NCBI GenBank assembly: GCA_028829895.1
Contig: CM054177.1
Location: 43,604,664-43,668,663, forward strand
Source of the DNA: Sinotaia quadrata
Lineage: Eukaryota; Mollusca; Gastropoda; Architaenioglossa; Viviparidae
Length of the DNA stretch: 64,000 nucleotides
Direction of reading: 5' to 3'
The position numbers and the translations under genes are program-made. Shown here one piece after another: positions 57,263-64,000 of this stretch (the first letter of the stretch is position 1; the number at the start of each line of letters is the position of its first letter). Below the pieces are notes generated by a model that ran no database searches, was not told the origin of the DNA, and worked only from the letters and a program-made list of their open reading frames with translations.

Positions 57263-57547
57263 TTTACTCGGTCTTGAAATGAAATTTGGATTTTGGACCC
57301 AACACATACTGAAGGGGACTAGACCCATGGCTGAGATAGAAGGAGTAAAAACAAACGTAGATATTTTTTTTTTAAAAAAGAGCTGCAATAGGTACACTTA
57401 AGAATGAGGTCAATACGATATTAAACTTTGGGTGCAATGATGACTTGTCACTACATCAAGTGCACTCGTTAACGATTAAAACAAGTCAGCATGAAAAATC
57501 CATACAAAATAGTTACGATTCAGTAGTAATCGAATAGAAAGTACTGC
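57263..57547. other. Short spacer
   Basis: T and A runs at 57364-57380. No gene. Confidence 0.35.
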
Positions 57548-57680
57548 TGAACACAAACACGTCTGAAGGTGTTTAAAATCGATCAGACAAACACAAAAAT
57601 TGCTTTTTGTTTAAAATGTTTGATGTTTAAAATCGATTAAACCACTCAAAAATGTTTCCAGATGTTAAGATCGATTAAAC
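57548..57680. repeat. Degenerate repeat with AAAATCGATYARAC
   Basis: The words GTTTAAAATCGATCAGAC, GTTTAAAATCGATTAAAC and GTTAAGATCGATTAAACC occur at about 57569, 57626 and 57664, each near a CAAAAA or TGTTTCC word. Confidence 0.7.
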
Positions 57681-58141
57681 CACATCATCGTTTATTTCGA
57701 GTTTCACGCCATTTTTTAAGTAGTAGTCTGCTGGCAAAAAACAAGGTGGTGACTATAACGGGTAAAAAAAATGAAATCCTTAACGAACTCTTAGATTGGT
57801 TTACATATGTATGACACTTACACTTAAACACATGACCGAACATGTGATCAAACACAATCTTAACCCGTAAGCAGCTGCAAGGCAAAGGGCATGAAAATCA
57901 CCGAAACAAAACACGAGGGCAGATAGACAGACAGACAAACAAACAAACATCATAATGGGGAGCTTCTTTTGCACGGCGCGGTCAGTGCGGCCTGTATTCT
58001 TGGTCTGAGATCGCGAAATTGGCAAAAGGGGAGATGATAAGTATGGTGAATTCCATACAAAGAATAGATGCTCATCTAGCTAGCATTTAGCATCACTGGG
58101 AATTTTCAATCTGATTAGAGCCGTAGAGCATAGTCTTCAAA
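57681..58141. other. Spacer, nothing recognised
   Basis: Contains a short GACA/AACA tract at 57918-57950. Otherwise unremarkable. Confidence 0.4.
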
Positions 58142-58531
58142 ACTGACAAGGCATGTAAACAACACAAATGTCCAACATAACAGGCAGACTGCTCTATAAT
58201 GATGGTACTGACAAGGCATGCAAACAACACAAATGTCCAACATAACAGGCAGACTGCTCTATAATGATGGTACTGACAAGGCATGCAAACAACACAAATG
58301 TCCAACATAACAGGCAGAATGCTCTATAATGATGGTACTGACAAGGCATGCAAACAACACAAATGTCCAACATAACAGGCAGACTGCTCTATAATGATGG
58401 TACTGACAAGGCATGCAAACAACACAAATGTCCAACATAACAGGCAGACTGCTCTATAATGATGGTACTGACAAGGCATGTAAACAACACAAATGTCCAA
58501 CATAACAGGCAGACTGCTCTATAATGACGGT
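58142..58531. repeat. 65-bp minisatellite, six nearly identical copies
   Basis: Units start at 58142, 58207, 58272, 58337, 58402 and 58467, running from ACTGACAAGGCATGCAAACA to GCTCTATAATGATGGT. Differences are limited to CATGTAAAC in the first and last units, GAATGC in one, and a changed junction at the start. The identical variant in both terminal units is notable. Confidence 0.97.
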
Positions 58532-61127
58532 ACGTGTGCTGTTTGGCGTATTACTTGCACTGTCTTAGCGTTAGAAATAAGAAAAAGTAGCACACTTCTT
58601 TTAAGACAAAAGCTGGCATTGTGAATGGTGATAGTTTTGCGGGAGACGAATAAGGCAGCGTGTTTTCTAAACAGCCACTTTTAGCGCGATCCGTTAAGAT
58701 AAGAAACAAAGCTTAACTGTCAGATGCTACAGTTTCTTCTAACTGTCTAAATATACGCTATCTGGTCGCCATTCAGGACAGGTAGTATGCGCCTACCCGG
58801 TTAAAGTTTGATAAATCACGCGCAATGCTGACAACTCCGGTTAAGTGACTGAACCACATTTAATCCAGAAATTTCTTTTGTCTAGAAACAACTCTATTTG
58901 GGGAAACATGTTTGTGCTAACTGCATCACAAGGCTGGTACAATCTCCTGCATTTTTTCCAGCGCGCGTGCATGCATACACATATACAAACACGCAAACTT
59001 AGCTGCTAGTCACGCTAGTCACTAATACATGTTTGCGGTGCATATGTAACTGTAAACGCAAGTAATGATAAACACATTTTCAAAACAATATCTGGGAGAA
59101 TATAATAAAGTTAAGATGTCCAATTAATTACAACGAATACTTGGCTGTGTCTCTGTATGCTTCTCAGTTTGTTTCCAACTGAATAATATTATAATATTAT
59201 TTTAATAATATTTGATCAGTTTCTAGACTCATATTATTCCTCCGAAGGGGTTTATGAACACAGCCGCTTGTCATGTAACCTATATTCAAAAGTAATTTAT
59301 GTAAGGATACATATCCAATTTCATCGCGAGATAACCTTTGACCTGACTTGGTGCTAAATCCACAATCAATCAGTCAACTCGACAAATAAGTGCTTCTCTG
59401 AAGGGCCTGTTCTTTTAAAGTGCACTATCTCCGTACATCTCCGTCACGTGACACCGCAAACTGCAGACCCACCCCAAGTCGCCACATGCCGCCCGCCATC
59501 TCTTAGTCAAGTTTTTCTCCTTCCAGTCTCTACCGTGAACTGCAGAATCACTAATGTCCTCTCTGGTAGCAAGCACAGCTAACTTACCTTAGGTGGTTAA
59601 CCCGACTGGCATTTGGTTAATTTACCCTTAGATGATTAACTGACTGGATTTTGGTTATTTTTTCCAAACAGAAGGAGCTGGTCACAATGCAGAGGACATG
59701 CACAAAGGTAGCGAATCACGTTACCTGCCATGGATACCTAAGTGAACTTGATACCATGTTACACTATAGGAAATTTCTAGAAAGTATACAACATTTCATA
59801 CCTTTGACGACACTCCGCCTGATCTATCACTTTCCGGAATGTTCTAACACATCTTGAGAATATTCTAATAAATTGTTGAATGTTCCATATCAATAAAGAG
59901 ACAGAGAGGTTTAAAGAATTCTCTAGAACAAGGGTTGTTTAGTTCTTCAGAGAATCGGCTCCCCATCGTCTATCTGAAGCAGTGCATTGTGGGTATACTG
60001 AAAGGAACCTGGCACCAATAGATTAACAATAGCAGCCACTCTAGGAACAAAAGATCATAATTCGTTACCAGCCAAAAGGACAGTCAAAATGGCAGTTTCT
60101 TGAAGGATTAGTATTTCCATGATAATCAAGAATGCTAAGGGAGATGAATAGTCATGCAAATATTGGGCTATTGTCAAAGGTATGTCTGTGGTGAGGGGCA
60201 TGCCTAGATTGCTATATGAGTGCTATGATGATCTTATTAATAAATCGCGTTAAACTGAAAGCATACAAAGTAATTGTCATCTTCATCTCCATGTCTGATG
60301 CAGTGTCATTTGTAATTATCCCATCCTGGTCTCTGTAAAATAAATTGCACGTCTGAAGCAGAAAATAGTGAAATTAACCACAGACAATTAAAGACAAACC
60401 AATCAACATTAATGAACACACTTATGGTTAACAAAGTAACTAAACTGCGGGTATAAATAGCAATAAATGTAACAATGCTCCCATATGTTAGCAGCCGCGT
60501 GAAGGACTTGCTTACATAAACAATAAGGTAACAATTAAGCAACAATTAGAAATTAAATTTAATGCCTCAAAGGTTGTTGTTTCATCTACTTTAAAGCGAC
60601 TCTTCAAAACGATTGCCACACCTACTAACAATCTCGTGATCTCTAAATTTCATTATGTTACTGAATATTGTCTTCTGCCTAAATTTTATTATCAATTTAA
60701 ATTACTCCTCTTTATTAGTTCCTAAACTTAGCTTCGTTATGTTCATGTTCACAGCGTTCATAATCATGTGAATCCGGGAAAATGTAGCGTTTATCCAATT
60801 TAGGTGATGATGCTTTGTTGCTAAACTAACCAAATAATTCTATATCCTCTGAATGTGTTGCAAATTTTCATCTATTTCTTCGTCACTACTTTTTGACCAT
60901 GCCGCATAAATATAAGAACTTACTAGGAATTTAATATTATAAACGATCTTGATTTATTTATGGATTTTCAAACAACAATGTGTTTAAAAGTATCAGTAAA
61001 GCAATAACGTTACCTGCCTTGAACCACCGACAAGATATTAAAATAACGGTTCTTACTCCATTATTCTTTTGTGAAACAGTAAGATATGGATGTTGTGAAC
61101 AGTTTTTAATGTGTCTGATGTGAGCAG
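58532..61127. other. Long spacer, nothing recognised
   Basis: About 2.6 kb without tandem repeats. The block at 58540-58860 has moderate CpG content, and 59380-59600 is C-rich. Open stretches at 59651-59857 (plus) and 60306-60545 (minus) have no motif. This is one of the longest array-free stretches in the window. Confidence 0.45.
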
Positions 61128-61645
61128 CTTTTAATATTGTTAAGACTCGGTCATTATAGAGAATGTTTTTGTATGACGTCTTACAATAATACTATTTTAA
61201 TACTATCAACGCTTTTAATATTGTTTTCAGGTCGGTCATTATACAGATTGTTTTTATATGACGTCTTACAATAACACTATTTTAATACTAAAATGACGTC
61301 TTACAATAACACTATTTTATTACTAAAATGACGTCTTACAATAACACTATTTCAATACTAAAATGACGTCTTACAATAACACTATTTTAATACTAAAATG
61401 ACGTCTTACAATAACACTATTTTAATATTAAAATGAATTCTTACAATAACACTATTTTATTACTAAATGACGTCTTACAATAACACTATTTTATTACTAT
61501 ATGACGTCTTACAATAACACTATTTATTACTATATGACGTCTTACAATAACACTATTTTAATATACTAAAATGACGTCTTACAATAACACTATTTTAATA
61601 CTAAAATGACGTCTTACAATAACACTATTTTATTGCTATCACCAC
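61128..61645. repeat. 35-bp minisatellite carrying TGACGTC in nearly every unit
   Basis: TGACGTCTTACAATAACACT plus ATTTTAATACTAAAA forms the 35-bp unit. TGACGTC lies at 61174, 61259, 61294, 61329, 61364, 61399, 61468, 61502, 61535, 61572 and 61607. The unit at 61434 carries TGAATTC instead. Before the regular part, two ~83-bp units (CTTTTAATATTGTT..CGGTCATTATA at about 61129 and 61211) contain one motif each, so the short array seems to have grown from the end of a longer unit. Confidence 0.96.
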
Positions 61646-62505
61646 TTTGCACGTGAAACTCGTACAAATAAAATAAACTTTAATCTGAATCAATTTCTAT
61701 AAAACTAAAGAAAATTTTAAAACGAACGGTCCAGTTAATTGTCATTCCTGTTTTACAACAGAAACACATTAAGAACATCATTCTGTTTATCTAAGTATCA
61801 TTTTTAAAATAGCAACATAAACAACTTCTTAAAGCTTCTTAAAGTCTGTTTTCATAAATTTACAATAGAGATACGTAGAATTCCAGTTGATGTCGCATTT
61901 CGGAGTAGAAATTACACAAACATTCATTAACATCAATATCACGATTTACTAATGAAACTCACAAAGTTAACCCACTACCTCTTAATGTCCGTTACTTTTC
62001 AGAACAGGACTACACAAAGATCCTTTGTTATCAATATCACTTCTTAGAAGAATGATTTTATGTAATCTATATTTAAAATTAGAATCATGCAAACAATCTG
62101 CAGCTGCTTTGTCACCACTTACAACAGAAATTCTCGACAAATATCAAGAGTAAAGGCTTTTCGAAAAACAATGACTTACAGGTGCAAAGTCTGATGTTCG
62201 GCTAAAAACAAATTAAAGAAATAAACCAAAGATCACATGCAGGCAATGCACAACAAGCAGAGCAGTTAGCTGAGCTCGAAAACTTCAATCGTATTCTGGT
62301 ACTGGAAAATGTTGTTTGTAAAAACACCTCTGGAATGATACTGCTAGGCCACCAGGTCCAAAGTCAACTTTAGATGCTTGGACTCAGGTACGCTGGCAAT
62401 ATACGGTTACGTAAGGTTTGGTTTTATAATTGGAAATCAATACTTCGATGATGTTTGTTGAGAACTGAAATGAGGACGGGGAGTGAGACGTCGACCAGTC
62501 TGACG
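61646..62505. other. AT-rich spacer, nothing recognised
   Basis: No array and no coding signal. Confidence 0.4.
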
Positions 62506-62637
62506 TAGTACTGCTAAATTGGAAATTCTCTTATCAGTTAAGTATAGTAGTGCTAAATTGGAAATTCTCTTATCAGTTAAGTATAGTAGTGCTAAATTGG
62601 AAATTCTCTTATCAGTTAAGTATAGTAGTGCTAAATC
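62506..62637. repeat. 39-bp minisatellite, about 3.3 copies
   Basis: GTAGTGCTAAATTGGAAATT followed by CTCTTATCAGTTAAGTATA repeats without change. The first unit begins GTAGTACTG and the last ends AAATCGG. The minus-strand frame repeats a 13-residue block because 39 is a multiple of three. Confidence 0.95.
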
Positions 62638-62767
62638 GGTCAATTAAATTGCCAGCTTGTGAGCCAAAGAAACAAAAATTGCAATGTTAAGCATTCATAA
62701 TATCATCGGAATACTACGTAGCGTTGGAAGTAAATATCGGGCGTATAACAAAGAAAATGACAAGGGA
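62638..62767. other. Short spacer
   Basis: No structure recognised. Confidence 0.35.
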
Positions 62768-62905
62768 CATAACACAGGGAGTAAATATCATCTGCTTACC
62801 GAAATAGAACGTAACATAGGGAGTAAATATCACCTGCTTACCGAAATAGAACAAACATAGGGAGTAAATATCATCTGCTTACCAGAATATCCATTTTACT
62901 GGGAG
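62768..62905. repeat. ~46-bp repeat, three copies
   Basis: AGGGAGTAAATATCATCTGC and TTACCGAAATAGAAC recur three times with linkers GTAACAT, AAACAT and a changed last copy. A related GGGAGTTAATATCCGC follows near 62900. Confidence 0.9.
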
Positions 62906-62978
62906 TTAATATCCGCAGGCATAATACATAATACAAGGAAATTTCGAGCTATCATTAGATTATTGAAATATATCATAA

Positions 62979-63495
62979 TAAAGCATAAATATATCATCAG
63001 ATTACCTGATAATACAGTGGGCATAAATATATCATCAGATTACCTGATACATAGAGTGGGCATAAATATATCATCAGATTACCTGATACATAGAGTGGGC
63101 ATAAATATATCATCAGATTACCTGATACATAGAGTGGGCATAAATATATCATCAGATTACCTGATAATAGAGTGGGCATAAATATATCATCAGATTACCT
63201 GATACATAGAGTGGGCATAAATATATCATCAGATTACCTGATACATAGAGTGGGCATAAATATATCATCAGATTACCTGATACATAGAGTGGGCATAAAT
63301 ATATCATCAGATTACCTGATACATAGAGTGGGCATAAATATATCATCAGATTACCTGATACATAGAGTGGGCATAAATATATCATCAGATTACCTGATAC
63401 ATAGAGTGGGCATAAATATATCATCAGATTACCTGATACATAGAGTGGGCATAAATATATCATCAGATTACCTGATACATAGAGTGGGCACAAAT
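62979..63495. repeat. 39-bp minisatellite, about 13 nearly identical copies
   Basis: The unit reads GTGGGCATAAATATATCATC, then AGATTACCTGATACATAGA. Only two units differ, each lacking CAT bases (GATAATACAGTG and GATAATAGAGTG). Each unit contains the hairpin word ATCAG-ATTAC-CTGAT. The period is a multiple of three, so both strands show open frames of 60-120 codons with a 13-residue repeat. These are not taken as genes: there is no signal peptide, and both strands are equally open. Confidence 0.97.
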
Positions 63496-64000
63496 GCAAC
63501 ATGTTCATAAACAAAGATCATCGGAAAACACAGCATGATGGGCCGTTAATACTAGACAAATTAACTGTGCCATTTTTACTGAAAAATTATTACTAAGGAA
63601 TTAATAGAGAGAACTAATATTTCCATTCTTACTGCTGATGACAGTTTTAACACTCTACACATGTAGACATAAATATTCACCATAACAGTTAAACAATATA
63701 TATATAAACAACAGATGCCGAGCGTGAACTGTTAGACTTGGAGAAAACATTGTCAAAACAACACTTGTACAAAAGGAAGTCATACTGAAGCATCGTTTCC
63801 TTCCAAACAAATTGTCAAAAGCTGATTATTTGGTTGTTTTTAAAAAAAACATTTATTTAATTGTTTAGTGTACCCAACACTGACTGTAGACTGTATCACT
63901 GTAACACTATTCGTCTGTTGACGAATCTTCACTCATGAAGACCATTTAGTGCACTGCTCGTGTTGACTATTCTTTTATTTCCGACTGATGTCAGTTCATT
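63496..64000. other. Spacer to the window edge, nothing recognised
   Basis: AT-rich sequence with a short TATATATA at about 63695. No gene signal. Confidence 0.4.

Noticed and set aside
62979..63495. CRISPR-like array
   Set aside because: Units are contiguous with no variable spacers; the same holds for every other array in this eukaryotic window.
63152..63514. 120- and 112-codon frames with a 13-residue repeat on opposite strands
   Set aside because: A 39-bp array keeps both strands open; no signal peptide, start context or conserved domain.
1..64000. Octopus or squid origin
   Set aside because: The tRNA-derived SINE typical of those genomes was not seen in 64 kb, although the LINE type would be compatible.

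Overview
The window looks like non-coding DNA from an animal nuclear genome. It is AT-rich and has no operons, no compact genes and no long open frame that resembles a host protein. It holds decayed eukaryotic transposons, a tRNA-derived SINE-like element and a very high density of micro- and minisatellites. The left-edge LINE belongs to an RTE/BovB-like lineage common in molluscs and other lophotrochozoans. I therefore favour a lophotrochozoan, perhaps a gastropod. This is inference; I did not see the tRNA-derived SINE typical of octopus and squid.

Layout. 0-5 kb: an RTE-like LINE piece running off the left edge, then a Z-DNA-prone (GT)n tract. 5-16 kb: an old decayed array with an 18-bp inverted repeat, a 58-bp minisatellite (9.7-10.2 kb) and several (CA)n tracts. 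16-25 kb: a tRNA-derived SINE candidate (16.2 kb) and arrays of 43 bp (16.9-17.4 kb), 51 bp (21.9-22.9 kb), 50 bp (23.3-23.7 kb) and 61 bp (23.8-24.0 kb). 25-31 kb: a CRE-bearing non-repetitive segment, then a train of different minisatellites ending in a 56-bp array with higher-order structure. 32-41 kb: a polypurine tract of about 385 bp, a 23/24-bp array, a 54-bp array and the 3' end of a second LINE with a restriction-like endonuclease domain. 42-51 kb: an internally deleted hAT transposon with a perfect 8-bp target duplication, a CRE-bearing GC-richer segment (47.6-48.1 kb) and a two-exon PIF/Harbinger fragment (49.2-50.4 kb). 53-64 kb: a GT-containing 100-bp-scale repeat and arrays of 36, 65, 35 and 39 bp; the last has about 13 nearly identical copies.

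No host protein-coding gene, rRNA or intact tRNA could be supported. The four transposon remnants are independent insertions and do not form one system. The most distinctive property is the number of unrelated tandem arrays (more than 25 with units of about 20-100 bp, roughly one eighth of the window by hand tally). Several show recent homogenisation inside older, degenerate copies. No convincing new gene system was found. The best leads are the hAT derivative, the Harbinger remnant with one homopolymer frameshift, the array carrying TGACGTC every 35 bp, the excess of full TGACGTCA sites, and the three-unit higher-order repeat.
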